In this document: piece after piece, positions 7,747 through 16,317 of the stretch
How positions within the stretch are numbered: position 1 is the stretch's first letter
How the letters are laid out: every line of letters begins with the position of its first letter
Source: Streptococcus sp. HMSC078D09
GTDB taxonomy: Bacteria; Bacillota; Bacilli; Lactobacillales; Streptococcaceae
Direction: 5' to 3'
Length of the DNA: 56,265 nucleotides
Assembly (NCBI RefSeq): GCF_001813675.1
Contig: NZ_KV813675.1
Coordinates: forward strand, 592,118-648,382
The notes under the pieces: model-generated
Told to the model about the DNA's origin: nothing
Database searches by the model: none
Seen by the model: the letters and a program-made list of their open reading frames with translations, nothing else
Made by a program: the position numbers and the translations under genes

Positions 7747-9210
7747 TTATTGGCCCTCTGTATCTTGGGCTACCCAGACACTGACGGAGCGTTCTGCCAC
7801 TGGGAATTCGGCAGTACCGTCTTCTTGGACTTGGACGGTTTCGCTACAATTTTCTAGGACATCATAGTAGGTGAGGCCTGCGTAGGATGAGCCGATCTCC
7901 ATGACTTTTGTAGCAGCTTGGTTATTCGAAACTAAGCAGGCGATTGGTGCTGATTCTTCTGTACCTGAATGTGTCCAACCGATGCAATTAGGATCATCGA
8001 AGTAGTCCGTTTGTTCCCCATAGGCCAGATCTTTACGAACCCATAAGAGGCGATCGAGGACCTCTTGGAAACTTTCTTGCGCAAATTTGCCATCGATCCC
8101 GTAGTAGTCTCCATAGAAGACACAAGGCAAACCAGCTTCACGAAGTAAGATCAAGGCATAGGCTGCAGGCTTAAACCATTCTTGGATCGTAGATTCCAAG
8201 GCTTGCCCTCGCTGGGTATCATGGTTGTCCACAAAGGTCACGGCCTGTTCAGGATGATTGAGCGCTAGTGTTCCATCAAAAATAGTTCGAAGGTCGAAAT
8301 TTTCACCCTCTTGACTAGCTCTGAAGAGATTTTGGTGGAGGGCCACATCGATCAAGTCGTATAGGTAGTCAATGCTTTCCAAGTACTCATCGTTGGTTTC
8401 TGTGTCGCCATTCCAAAATTCACCAAAGACGTAGAAATCTTCACCATATTTTTTGGTAATATTGTGGATGAAATTCTTCATAAAGAAGGAGTCAATGTGT
8501 TTGACTGCGTCCAGACGGAATCCCTCAACCCCTGTCGTTTCGATAAACCATTCAGCCCATTGATCGAGATTTTCTACAACCTCGGGATGTTTGAAATCGA
8601 TATCGGCGTACATGAGGTAATCGTAGTTTCCGTTTTCCTTGTCAACCAGATCTCCATGAGCCCAACCTTTGTTGTCCCCTTGGATTTGGTAGATCCCATT
8701 CTTATTACGTGAAGCATCGTAGTCCGTACCGGTAAAGTGGTACCAATGCCAGCGGAAGTCATTATAGGCGCCATTTCGGCCATCAAAGGTGAATTTGGTC
8801 CATCCTTGAATGGTGAAGGGTTCAGTGAGAACCTTGTTTCGATCCATAGGATCGACCTCAACGACCTCGAATTCCTCTAAGCCATCAGCAGCAGCCTTAT
8901 GGTTGAGCACGACATCGGCCATTGGTTGAATCCCTGCATCTTTGAGGGCTTGAATGGCTTGAAGATAATCATCTTTGAAGCCATATTTGGTGCGAACCGT
9001 TCCTTTTTGATCGAACTCGCCCAAATCAAAGAGGTCATAGACTCCGTACCCAACGTCATTGTTAGAAGTAGCTTTAAAAGCAGGCGGCATCCAGACTTTA
9101 CGAATACCCAAGTCTGCTAAGTGTTGCGCATCTTCAGCAAGACGCGTCCAGTGGTTCCCATCAGCAGGTAAATACCACTCAAAATATTGCATTAAGGTTT
9201 GATTTTCCAT
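7747..9210 (-). CDS. Cytoplasmic alpha-amylase (GH13)
   Basis: 487 residues, no signal peptide, the length of intracellular GH13_5 amylases. Catalytic residues are visible: GFRLDAVKH (nucleophile Asp234), FGEFWNG (acid/base Glu264) and FVDNHDTQ (Asp331). It would degrade imported maltodextrins or glycogen inside the cell. I chose the ATG at 9210 over the in-frame ATG at 9228. The best promoter (9241-9269) would start transcription only a few bases before 9228, removing its AAGGA site, while 9210 keeps a GAAAGAAG site in the mRNA; family members also begin MENQTLMQYFEWY-like. A LacI-family operator overlaps the -35 box, pointing to MalR control. Confidence 0.9.
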   Translation of the reverse strand: MENQTLMQYFEWYLPADGNHWTRLAEDAQHLADLGIRKVWMPPAFKATSNNDVGYGVYDLFDLGEFDQKGTVRTKYGFKDDYLQAIQALKDAGIQPMADVVLNHKAAADGLEEFEVVEVDPMDRNKVLTEPFTIQGWTKFTFDGRNGAYNDFRWHWYHFTGTDYDASRNKNGIYQIQGDNKGWAHGDLVDKENGNYDYLMYADIDFKHPEVVENLDQWAEWFIETTGVEGFRLDAVKHIDSFFMKNFIHNITKKYGEDFYVFGEFWNGDTETNDEYLESIDYLYDLIDVALHQNLFRASQEGENFDLRTIFDGTLALNHPEQAVTFVDNHDTQRGQALESTIQEWFKPAAYALILLREAGLPCVFYGDYYGIDGKFAQESFQEVLDRLLWVRKDLAYGEQTDYFDDPNCIGWTHSGTEESAPIACLVSNNQAATKVMEIGSSYAGLTYYDVLENCSETVQVQEDGTAEFPVAERSVSVWVAQDTEGQ

Positions 9211-9240
9211 CGTTATTTCTTCTTTCATGTGAATGTCCTT

Positions 9241-9269
9241 ATTTTACCAAAAATAGTTGGATGCGACAA
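9241..9269 (-). promoter_or_regulatory. Promoter of the alpha-amylase gene
   Basis: Read on the minus strand: -35 TTGTCG (complement of 9264-9269), 17-bp spacer, -10 TAAAAT (complement of 9241-9246) with a TGg extension. The expected start of transcription lies around 9234-9235, very close to the first in-frame ATG at 9228. Confidence 0.65.
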
Positions 9270-9279
9270 ACGTTTGCGC
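9263..9279 (-). promoter_or_regulatory. MalR-type (LacI-family) operator over the amylase -35 box
   Basis: Minus strand reads GCGCAAACGTTTGTCGC, with the perfect palindrome CAAACGTTTG at 9267-9276. It differs by about one base from the CGCAAACGTTTGCG-like operator described for the pneumococcal maltose repressor MalR. It overlaps the -35 element, as expected for a repressor site. Confidence 0.65.
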
Positions 9280-9361
9280 TGGAAGCAAGCCCTTTCTAGA
9301 AAAGAAATCGCATACATGAAAGAAATAAAGTGAGAATATAAAAAGTAGCATTTTATTTACG

Positions 9362-9392
9362 TAGAAATATCAGTCTGATACATATATTTCTA
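9362..9392. promoter_or_regulatory. Inverted repeat upstream of the RocB-like gene
   Basis: TAGAAATAT (9362-9370) and ATATTTCTA (9384-9392) form a perfect 9-bp inverted repeat with a 13-nt centre. A candidate -10 TATAGT starts at 9400 with its -35 position inside the repeat, so it could be an operator. Its A/T-rich makeup means a chance match is possible. Confidence 0.35.
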
Positions 9393-9430
9393 TTCATTTT
9401 ATAGTTTGATCATAACAAAGGAGGATTGGT

Positions 9431-11068
9431 TTGAAAGTGAAAACCACCAATAGAGAGAGCATCGAAACGATTTTTACTGAAGCCTTGGCAATCCCAAGCT
9501 TTACCAACACGGAGACCGAGCAAGGGATCGAAGCCTACCTGGATCAACGGATTGCCCAGATCCCTTATTTCAAGGAACATCCGGACCACTTTGGGCGCTA
9601 TCAGGTGCCACAGGATCACTTGCATCGGTCGGTCAATTGGGCCTTGGTCGATAAGGGCAAGAAAAAAACAGTTATCCTTTTCCACCACCATGATACAGTC
9701 GATTTAGAAGACTATGGAAGCTTGTCGGAGATCGCACTCGATTCTGATAAAGTTGCAGAAGCCTTGAAAACACTGGATAGACGCCCAGATATGCAGGAAG
9801 ATTTAGCTTCTGGGGAGTGGAAATTTGGCAGAGGGTCTTGCGATATGAAAGCAGCCCTAGCCCTTCAATTGGGGGTTCTAGAAGCCTATGCAGCAGATCC
9901 TACAGAAGGTCAGGTCAATCTGCTCTATCTCTCTGTTGGAGACGAGGAATCTTATTCACGTGGGATGCGGGGAGCTTTGGGCCTCCTCACAGATTTGCAG
10001 GAAAAGTTTGATCTGAATTATGTATTAGCAGTGGATTCAGAACCCTTTGAATCAGAGGTAGGAAAAGAAAAGGTCCTTCACATCGGCACAGTTGGTAAAC
10101 TCATGCCAGTCGTTGTGGCACAAGGCGTTTTGTCTCATATGAAGGAGCCCCTCAAAGGGATCAATGCCTTGTCCCTCTTAGTAGCCATCGCAAGTCAGCT
10201 AGATCTTCATCCCGATCTGGCTGATCAGGCCTTGGGAGAAACGTCTCCTCTTCCTTCTTGGTCCTATCTCAGAGATTTGAAGGAGCAGTACGATGTATCG
10301 ACCGTACTTTATGCGGCTGGTTATTTCAGTGTATTGCATTTGAAGAAAACACCCCAAGAACTCTTGCAACGAATCTATGAGCTTAGTCAGGAGGCCTTGG
10401 ACGCCTTTTACAAGAAGTACGAGCACTTGCAGGATCAGGCTGGCCAAGACCATATTATTGCAAGGCCAAGAGTCATCACCTATCAAGAACTAGAGGAACG
10501 TTGCCAAGCCTTAGAGGGCTACCAAGACTATAGAGAAGCTTCTAATAAAAAAGCGGAGCAAGATTTTCGTAATGGGACCAGCTACCAGAGCCTTGCGATT
10601 CAGCAAATCCAGCGACTCCTTGAGTTTCTCGGAGATAAGGATCCTATGGTGGTCATCGGTTTTGCGCCCCCATATTATCCTTCCATGAATTGTCGCTTTT
10701 TAGACAATACCGATTTCAATATTGTGTCCCTCATCACTGATTACCGCGAGTATCTGGACACAAGAGGTTACCTCTTAAAAGTCGAAGAATACTTTATGGG
10801 GATTAACGACACCAGTTATTGTGCCTTGGAAAAGGATGTGGCCTCTTATCAAGTCGTCCTAGATAGCCTAGCCACACCAGCCCAGGTCTATGATCTGGAT
10901 CTGGAAAAAATTGCTCACATTCAGGTTCCAGCGGTCAATCTAGGCCCTTGGGGCAAAGAATTGCATAAGCGAGGAGAGCGGGTCTACAAAGAAGACTTCT
11001 TGGAGACCATTCCAAACTATCTGCTAGAATTGCTCTACCATTTCGATGATCGCTTATCAACAGAATAA
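9431..11068 (+). CDS. M20 family peptidase, RocB-like
   Basis: 545 residues, the long M20 form related to Bacillus RocB (arginine utilisation protein). The dinuclear zinc pattern is visible: FHHHDTVD near residue 82, GRGSCDMKAA near residue 135, and the glutamate pair GDEES near residue 174. RocB-like proteins are cytoplasmic amidohydrolases of unsettled substrate; arginine-pathway involvement here is only by homology. Translation appears to start at a TTG (9431) because AAGGAGG sits 7 nt upstream and the next in-frame ATG lies far inside the domain. It is followed 38 bp later by an ABC transporter pair, possibly in the same transcript. Confidence 0.85.
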   Translation: MKVKTTNRESIETIFTEALAIPSFTNTETEQGIEAYLDQRIAQIPYFKEHPDHFGRYQVPQDHLHRSVNWALVDKGKKKTVILFHHHDTVDLEDYGSLSEIALDSDKVAEALKTLDRRPDMQEDLASGEWKFGRGSCDMKAALALQLGVLEAYAADPTEGQVNLLYLSVGDEESYSRGMRGALGLLTDLQEKFDLNYVLAVDSEPFESEVGKEKVLHIGTVGKLMPVVVAQGVLSHMKEPLKGINALSLLVAIASQLDLHPDLADQALGETSPLPSWSYLRDLKEQYDVSTVLYAAGYFSVLHLKKTPQELLQRIYELSQEALDAFYKKYEHLQDQAGQDHIIARPRVITYQELEERCQALEGYQDYREASNKKAEQDFRNGTSYQSLAIQQIQRLLEFLGDKDPMVVIGFAPPYYPSMNCRFLDNTDFNIVSLITDYREYLDTRGYLLKVEEYFMGINDTSYCALEKDVASYQVVLDSLATPAQVYDLDLEKIAHIQVPAVNLGPWGKELHKRGERVYKEDFLETIPNYLLELLYHFDDRLSTE

Positions 11069-11106
11069 GAAAAACGGTCCCAATGAGGATCAATTAGGGA
11101 GTTAAC

Positions 11107-11850
11107 ATGATTACATTTCACGGAGTTACCAAAGATTACGATGGGCACATTGCCCTCAACCACTTGGATCTGACCATCGAAGATGGACAAATTGTCGGCT
11201 TGATTGGTCACAACGGAGCTGGAAAGTCAACGACGATTAAGAGCCTGGTCAGTGTCATCACCCCAACCACTGGATCAATTGAAGTGGATGGTCAGGACCT
11301 CTATAGCCATCGACTGGCGATCAAAAAGAAGATCGGTTATGTGGCAGATTCGCCAGATCTTTTCTTGTGTCTCACAGCCAATGAATTCTGGGAGTTGGTT
11401 GCGACCTCTTATGATATGAGTCAGAAAGACTGTGACCAACGTTTAGAGGAGCTTCTTAGGATCTTTGATTTTCAGAGCCACCGCTATGAAGTGATTGAAT
11501 CCTTTTCACATGGGATGCGCCAGAAGGTCTTCGTCATTGTAGCCCTCTTGTCAGATCCAGATATCTGGGTCTTGGACGAACCGATGACCGGTTTGGATCC
11601 ACAAGCTTCTTACGATTTAAAACAAATGATGCGCCAGCATGCGGATCGCGGCAAGACGGTTATTTTCTCTACTCACGTCTTAGAAGTGGCCGAACAACTC
11701 TGTGATAAAATCGCCATTCTCAAAAAGGGAAATCTCATTTTCTATGGGACGATCGAGGAATTAAAGGGCCAGCACCCCGAACAAAGTCTGGAAAGTATCT
11801 ATCTCAGTCTAGCGGGTCGGAAGGAAGAAGGTGGCGATCATGCGTCTTAA
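11107..11850 (+). CDS. ABC transporter ATP-binding protein
   Basis: 247 residues. Walker A is GHNGAGKST (residues 34-42), the signature region is FSHGMRQK, Walker B is WVLDEP, and the H-loop is in FSTHVLE. This is the nucleotide-binding subunit of an ABC-2 type export system of the CcmA/bacitracin-drug class. The stop codon overlaps the start of the permease gene by 11 bp, a translationally coupled pair. The substrate is not evident. A weak RBS TTAGGGAG precedes the ATG. Confidence 0.93.
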   Translation: MITFHGVTKDYDGHIALNHLDLTIEDGQIVGLIGHNGAGKSTTIKSLVSVITPTTGSIEVDGQDLYSHRLAIKKKIGYVADSPDLFLCLTANEFWELVATSYDMSQKDCDQRLEELLRIFDFQSHRYEVIESFSHGMRQKVFVIVALLSDPDIWVLDEPMTGLDPQASYDLKQMMRQHADRGKTVIFSTHVLEVAEQLCDKIAILKKGNLIFYGTIEELKGQHPEQSLESIYLSLAGRKEEGGDHAS

Positions 11851-13486
11851 GATTATCCAGCAACTGGTCAATGTCAATATCATCTATGCCAGTCAGCCCG
11901 CTCAGATCGCAAAATTACGTGCCAAACAGGCCAAAAAACCGGACGTCAAACTCAATGTTGCCCGTAAATCGGTGCTCAACTATCTCTTTTTAGGCCTGGT
12001 CTATTTCCTCATATTTGGCTTGCTCTTTAGTATCTATGATTTTGTGAACCAACCAGCCTTCTTTGTCAATATGGTCGCCCTCTTTTCCTTGATGACCATT
12101 TCTCAAGGCTTTATGAGTTTTTACAATGTCTTTTATGAAAGCAAGGACCTGCAGTTTTACCGGCCCTATGCCTTCTCAGATGCGGAAGTCATTGCTGGAA
12201 AGAGTATCTCGGTCATCCTGACCCTCCTCATGGCTATCCTTCCCTTGGTCAGCTATTTTCTGATCCTGCCTGTGCAAGCAGGCGGCTTCAATCCGTTAGG
12301 GATCCTGCTAGGCCTTTTTTGTGCCTTAATTCTCTTAGGCGTTCTCTTTTTAGCGACGATATTACTAGCTCATTTGATCACCAAGACCTTGTTTTTCAAA
12401 AAACACACGACCCTGGTCTCCAACATCATGGTCGGAATTGGTTCTCTTCTGAGTCTAGGAGCTTATCTCTATCTGAATCTAGTTCAGACCCATCGGGTAG
12501 AAGTGACGGGTGGCGCAGAGATTCCCATTCTATTTCCACCTTTTACGGCCTTTCATCAGTTCATCCTCCATCCTTTTGATGGAGAAGCGATCCTTGGCCT
12601 TCTGGGCTGGATCCTGGTCCTTCTGGTCTTGATTGGCCTGGTTCGCAAAATCGTGATCCCGCAGTTCTATGATGCAGCCCTTGCAGTTGCGACCAACCAA
12701 ACCGTTAAGGAACGCGTGAGAGTGCTCCATGTGGGTCAGAAAGACTCCTTTAGACGATTTGTCATTCAGTATCATCGCAGACTCTTGAGCGATGGAACCC
12801 TTATGGTGCAAGTCCTCTTGATGATGAGCATTCTGCCTTATATTTTCCTCCTCAGTGGAGCAGCAGGAGCATCGAAAAATATAGGAGGACTCAGTCCTTA
12901 CTTGACGCCCCAGTATCTGGTGCCACTGACCCTTGTTGCCATCTTGATTGGTGTTTTCAATAGTTTTGGAGGCTTGACCAGTATCGGTATTTCGCTAGAG
13001 CGCGAAAACTTTGAGTACTTGAGATCCCTCCCTATTGATTTCAAACGCTATCTCTTTATGAAGTTTTGGTTGCTCTATCTGGTGCAATCCATCCTTCCTG
13101 TCATTCTTCTAGTTGGCGTTTGTCTCTATTTTGGCGTCCATCCCTTAGCTATCCTAGCCATGTTGCTGATCTGGGTTGTAACCACTATTCCGATCTGCAT
13201 TCGAGACTATGTCAAAGATTTTCAGAACTTTAGCACCAATTGGACCAATATCACAGAGTTGATGACCCGTCATCGTGGGAATGCAGTTCTTCAGTCTATT
13301 CTCTTGATTGTCTTTCTCTTTGTGATGTTTCTCTTGATCATTGTCAGCTTCATTTGGACCTATCATTCCGTCAGCACCCTGCTGGCTGTGATCCTTTATA
13401 GTATCATACTGCTAATTGGAGCAGGGATCAGCTATACCATCTACCGCAAAAAAATCCGTACCCTCTACCAAGAGATCGGAGAATAA
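11840..13486 (+). CDS. ABC transporter permease, multi-span membrane protein
   Basis: 548 residues with about 10-12 hydrophobic segments (for example around residues 50-75, 100-125, 140-165 and 170-200, and a cluster in the last 150 residues), separated by a short basic cytoplasmic N-terminus. It must pair with the overlapping ATPase to form an exporter. It resembles the large permeases of Firmicute ABC-2 systems whose function is unknown; drug or peptide export is possible. I start it at the ATG 11840, 6 nt after AAGGTGG, rather than at an in-frame GTG three codons earlier. A structured repeat with a terminator follows. Confidence 0.85.
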   Translation: MRLKIIQQLVNVNIIYASQPAQIAKLRAKQAKKPDVKLNVARKSVLNYLFLGLVYFLIFGLLFSIYDFVNQPAFFVNMVALFSLMTISQGFMSFYNVFYESKDLQFYRPYAFSDAEVIAGKSISVILTLLMAILPLVSYFLILPVQAGGFNPLGILLGLFCALILLGVLFLATILLAHLITKTLFFKKHTTLVSNIMVGIGSLLSLGAYLYLNLVQTHRVEVTGGAEIPILFPPFTAFHQFILHPFDGEAILGLLGWILVLLVLIGLVRKIVIPQFYDAALAVATNQTVKERVRVLHVGQKDSFRRFVIQYHRRLLSDGTLMVQVLLMMSILPYIFLLSGAAGASKNIGGLSPYLTPQYLVPLTLVAILIGVFNSFGGLTSIGISLERENFEYLRSLPIDFKRYLFMKFWLLYLVQSILPVILLVGVCLYFGVHPLAILAMLLIWVVTTIPICIRDYVKDFQNFSTNWTNITELMTRHRGNAVLQSILLIVFLFVMFLLIIVSFIWTYHSVSTLLAVILYSIILLIGAGISYTIYRKKIRTLYQEIGE

Positions 13487-13490
13487 AAAG

Positions 13491-13672
13491 AGAGAGTGGG
13501 ACAGAAATCGGTAATTCGTTAGAATTCGATTTCGTCGTCCCACCTCCGCACAGTTGAGTAGGGCTGTAAAGCTGATGAAATCAGCGTAGTAGAGCCCACT
13601 CAACCACTGCGTCTTGCTCAACAATCCAAAAACAATTGAGAGGCTAGGACTTTTGTCCCCAGCCTCTTTTTA
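13491..13672 (+). repeat. Structured intergenic repeat, family 2, copy B
   Basis: Fills the gap between the convergent permease and degV genes. Stem 1 pairs GTGGGAC and AGAAATCG (13496-13510) with 13527-13543; stem 2 pairs GTTGAGT (13553-13559) with ACTCAAC (13598-13604) and encloses GCTGATgaaATCAGC. It ends in GAGGCTaGGAC and GTCCCcAGCCTC with a T run, a working terminator for the permease. An almost identical inverted copy is at 39903-40084, a diverged one at 7424-7597. Confidence 0.85.
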
Positions 13673-13680
13673 GTGGTAAC

Positions 13681-14523
13681 TTAAATTTCATAGCCCATGA
13701 GGAGGCCGCCTTCTTCGGCGTAGAAACTACAAAGTCCAGAAGTAGGAAGGACTTCAATCATTGCATGGGCAAATTTTTCTCGAACCAATGCAGAGAATTG
13801 CTCGATAAATTTTTCATTGTTGCGGTGGGCGATGGTGATATGACCGCCTGCATAACCCGCCTTGATCAATTCATCAAAAGCCGCCTTGATCGCTTTCTTT
13901 TGGCCCCGAGCTTTTTGAAGCAGCTCAAGAGTACCCGTCTTACTAGCTTCCCCAACCATACGGATATTGAGGAGCCCGACAACAGTCCCGATCAATTTGC
14001 TGAGACGCCCATTTTTTACCAGATTATCAACCTTGGCCAAAACAAAGAGCAACTTCGTCTTAGACTGGTAGGTCGTGATCACATCGACTACTTGATCAAA
14101 ATCGAGGCCTTCAGCGACCAACTGATTGAGCTTGCGAACGATCAGGTCCACCTCACCCCCAGCTGATAAGCTGTTAATCACGTGAATATTGGTATTCGGA
14201 TGCTCTTCCAGATAAATCTTCTTGGCCACCTCTGCGCTGTTGTAGCTACCTGAAAGGGTTCCAGTGATGGTCACAACGACGATATTTTCAGCCCCTTCAA
14301 AAGACTTCATGTAGTCATCCGGACTCGGACAGGCAGACTTAGAAGCTGTCGTGGTCGCATACATCTCCTCCATCATCTGGTCGATATTGAGTTGGGCATC
14401 ATCTGTATAGATGGTATCACCCACTTGGATGGTCAATGGGACACTGACAAACTCCGTATCCGGTGCCAGATTGTCCAAAGAGCGGTAGTCACAGCCTGAA
14501 TCCGCAATAATTTTCCATTTCAT
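13681..14523 (-). CDS. DegV family fatty-acid-binding protein (FakB-like)
   Basis: 280 residues. The N-terminal KIIADSGCDY and the TSxxSxxD-like segment TASKSACPSPDDY, with GTLSGSYNSA, are the lipid-binding signatures of DegV/FakB proteins. These hold a fatty acid for FakA kinase so that exogenous fatty acids can be phosphorylated and used for phospholipids. I chose the ATG at 14523, with GAGG about 9 nt upstream; the much longer upstream frame crosses the promoter. It is divergent from a TetR-type regulator with overlapping promoters, so the regulator probably controls it. Confidence 0.9.
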   Translation of the reverse strand: MKWKIIADSGCDYRSLDNLAPDTEFVSVPLTIQVGDTIYTDDAQLNIDQMMEEMYATTTASKSACPSPDDYMKSFEGAENIVVVTITGTLSGSYNSAEVAKKIYLEEHPNTNIHVINSLSAGGEVDLIVRKLNQLVAEGLDFDQVVDVITTYQSKTKLLFVLAKVDNLVKNGRLSKLIGTVVGLLNIRMVGEASKTGTLELLQKARGQKKAIKAAFDELIKAGYAGGHITIAHRNNEKFIEQFSALVREKFAHAMIEVLPTSGLCSFYAEEGGLLMGYEI

Positions 14524-14557
14524 CAGTTCATACCTCATAATTGTATAAAAATGTACA

Positions 14558-14586
14558 TTGACAAGTAGTATGTCTTCTTTTACAAT
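14558..14586 (+). promoter_or_regulatory. Promoter of the TetR-family regulator gene
   Basis: Perfect -35 TTGACA (14558-14563), 17-bp spacer, -10 TACAAT (14581-14586). It overlaps the divergent degV promoter. Confidence 0.8.
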
Positions 14587-14613
14587 TATATCATGAAGTA
14601 CAATGCTATCCAA
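14585..14613 (-). promoter_or_regulatory. Promoter of the degV gene
   Basis: Minus strand: -35 TTGGAT (complement of 14608-14613), 17-bp spacer, -10 TATAAT (complement of 14585-14590). Its -10 box shares two bases with the opposite -10 box, so the two promoters cannot be occupied together. Confidence 0.7.
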
Positions 14614-14652
14614 GCAGATATCATCAGGTGAGACAGATAGAAAGTAAATGTT

Positions 14653-15222
14653 ATGGCAGAAAGAAAAATATCCGAGAAATCCTTGGAAAATCTCAAACGA
14701 TTTAACCGAGAAAACAATGCGATTACACGAGAATCCATCGAAATCTCTCTCCTGCAATTGTTGGAGAAAAAAGATCTGAAAAAGATCACCATCTCTGAGC
14801 TGGTTCAGCGTGCGGGTGTCTCTCGCGCAGCCTTTTACCGTAATTATGACTCCAAAGAAGAGATTCTAGAGTCCATCTTTCAATCTAGTATCGCAAAGAT
14901 TACCAAGTCTTTAGATGGCTACAATCTCAAGACAGACCTTTACCAAGTCTGGGTCTACCTCTTTAAGGAAGTCAAGAAAGAAGCCAAGATCATCAGTCTA
15001 GCTATTGATTATAATTTCGAACGGCTCTTGACCAAGGCTGTTTATGATTTTTTAGAAAAAAGAAATGGCAGCTCCTCGAATGGCGCTGGCAGCTACCTCA
15101 ATTCCTTCTGGAGCTCAGCCATTGTCTCTGTCATCTCCAAATGGATTAAGGATGGTATGAAGATCCCCGCCGAGAAGATCGCGACACTTGGTCTGCCCCT
15201 CTTTCCACAAAAGAAGAAGTAA
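14653..15222 (+). CDS. TetR/AcrR family transcriptional regulator
   Basis: 189 residues. The N-terminal TetR DNA-binding domain is clear: ALLQLLEKKDLKKITISELV-like helix 1 region and the helix-turn-helix VQRAGVSRAAFYRNYDSKEEIL at about residues 50-71. The C-terminal ligand/dimer domain is unassigned. It most likely represses its own gene and the divergent degV gene, perhaps sensing an acyl compound; that is inferred from position only. The ribosome-binding site is weak (GATAGAAAGT). A strong terminator follows directly. Confidence 0.88.
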   Translation: MAERKISEKSLENLKRFNRENNAITRESIEISLLQLLEKKDLKKITISELVQRAGVSRAAFYRNYDSKEEILESIFQSSIAKITKSLDGYNLKTDLYQVWVYLFKEVKKEAKIISLAIDYNFERLLTKAVYDFLEKRNGSSSNGAGSYLNSFWSSAIVSVISKWIKDGMKIPAEKIATLGLPLFPQKKK

Positions 15223-15247
15223 ACACCACCGAGAGGTGGTGTTTTTT
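15222..15247 (+). terminator. Terminator of the TetR regulator gene
   Basis: Stem ACACCACC (15223-15230) and GGTGGTGT (15235-15242), GAGA loop, then T run; starts within the stop codon. Confidence 0.9.
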
Positions 15248-15276
15248 CTTGCAACTATTTCCAACTAGTGAGGAAG

Positions 15277-15305
15277 TTGCCCCAGTCGCAAAATTTCGGT
15301 ATGAT
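15277..15305 (+). promoter_or_regulatory. Promoter of the accessory membrane-protein block
   Basis: -35 TTGCCC (15277-15282), 17-bp spacer, -10 TATGAT (15300-15305). No terminator is seen between here and 22212, so genes from 15338 to 22130 may share this transcript. Confidence 0.5.
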
Positions 15306-15337
15306 GGTAGGAGTTAACTACGAGCGTGGAGGTTGAA

Positions 15338-16300
15338 ATGAAACGAGTGAATAAGAAAGTAGTAGGAGTGCTAGTCCTTTTAGTAAGTATAGGCTCTTTC
15401 TATATGTGGAAGCAAGTTCAAAAACATGAAAAAACGAGTCAGCAAGAAACCGAGCAGAAATATATTGATGCGAAAACCGAGAAACCTACAATTCATGTTT
15501 TTGATGACAATAAATTTGTATTTGTTGCGCAAAAAGATGGGATAGGTGGGATAGCATTCGGTCAAGACTATATTTCAGTTTTGGATGTCCATCAAAAAGA
15601 GATCAATCAAAGTATGATTGATAGAGAGAAAAATGGTTCACCTAAAATTGCAAAAGATGAGTATTTTAATATTATTTCTTATGATTTGAATGCTTCTGGC
15701 TTTCCAAGTAAAAAGACGGAAGTATATCAATTATTAGGGAAAAAAGAGTATCGAGGTGCGTACGATATCAGTCAGTATTATGCTGATAACAAGGATTACA
15801 TACCGGTAACTTTGTATAAAGTTGGAAATAATGATAGTAGAAAAATCATAGTTGATATTACGAATCAAAAAATTGAAAATCTTGAAAATTTTGAGGATAA
15901 TGGAAAATCAACTTTTTCTGCCGCTGAGCAGGAATTGTCAAAAGGGAATGTATATAATAACATTCGACAAGCTATGAAAGAGAAGTACCATTTGAAATTC
16001 ACGGCTGGTTATATTGATACCTTACTTTCAAAAGAAGATCGTGAAAAGATAGATATCTCCAATACAAACTTTGCCCAAGACTATCCGGAAATGGCTAAGG
16101 ATATAAAGGATTTAGCTCGTTTATATATGAGACCTAAACAGTACTCAACCAAAGAGTGGTTTGATACAGTTCTTCATTGGTTTGCACCAAAGGGGCAGGA
16201 CGTGTTAGAGGTCTATGCGACGGATCCAAAGACTGGTGAGAAAACACAAATAAAATCCTACGATGAACTGCAGGTTTGGTCTGCTAATCATACAGACTAG
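15338..16300 (+). CDS. Uncharacterised single-pass exported protein
   Basis: 320 residues. One N-terminal transmembrane segment (about residues 6-24) after a basic start, no lipobox, then a hydrophilic, probably extracellular domain rich in charged residues and tyrosine. I do not recognise a family. The segment around residues 150-190 (DYIPVTLYKV followed by an IVDI strand and ENLENFEDN) loosely resembles a segment of the protein at 19653-20639, which has the same single-pass layout; the likeness is weak. Start at ATG 15338, with GTGGAGG 6 nt upstream; an in-frame GTG four codons earlier is less likely. First gene of the accessory block. Confidence 0.75.
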   Translation: MKRVNKKVVGVLVLLVSIGSFYMWKQVQKHEKTSQQETEQKYIDAKTEKPTIHVFDDNKFVFVAQKDGIGGIAFGQDYISVLDVHQKEINQSMIDREKNGSPKIAKDEYFNIISYDLNASGFPSKKTEVYQLLGKKEYRGAYDISQYYADNKDYIPVTLYKVGNNDSRKIIVDITNQKIENLENFEDNGKSTFSAAEQELSKGNVYNNIRQAMKEKYHLKFTAGYIDTLLSKEDREKIDISNTNFAQDYPEMAKDIKDLARLYMRPKQYSTKEWFDTVLHWFAPKGQDVLEVYATDPKTGEKTQIKSYDELQVWSANHTD

Positions 16301-16317
16301 AAAGGGTAAGAAATATT

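Noticed and set aside
13681..14757. Long minus-strand frame starting at 14757 as degV.
   Set aside because: The extra 78 codons cross both promoters and the start region of the divergent tetR gene; the DegV fold begins at 14523 with an RBS.
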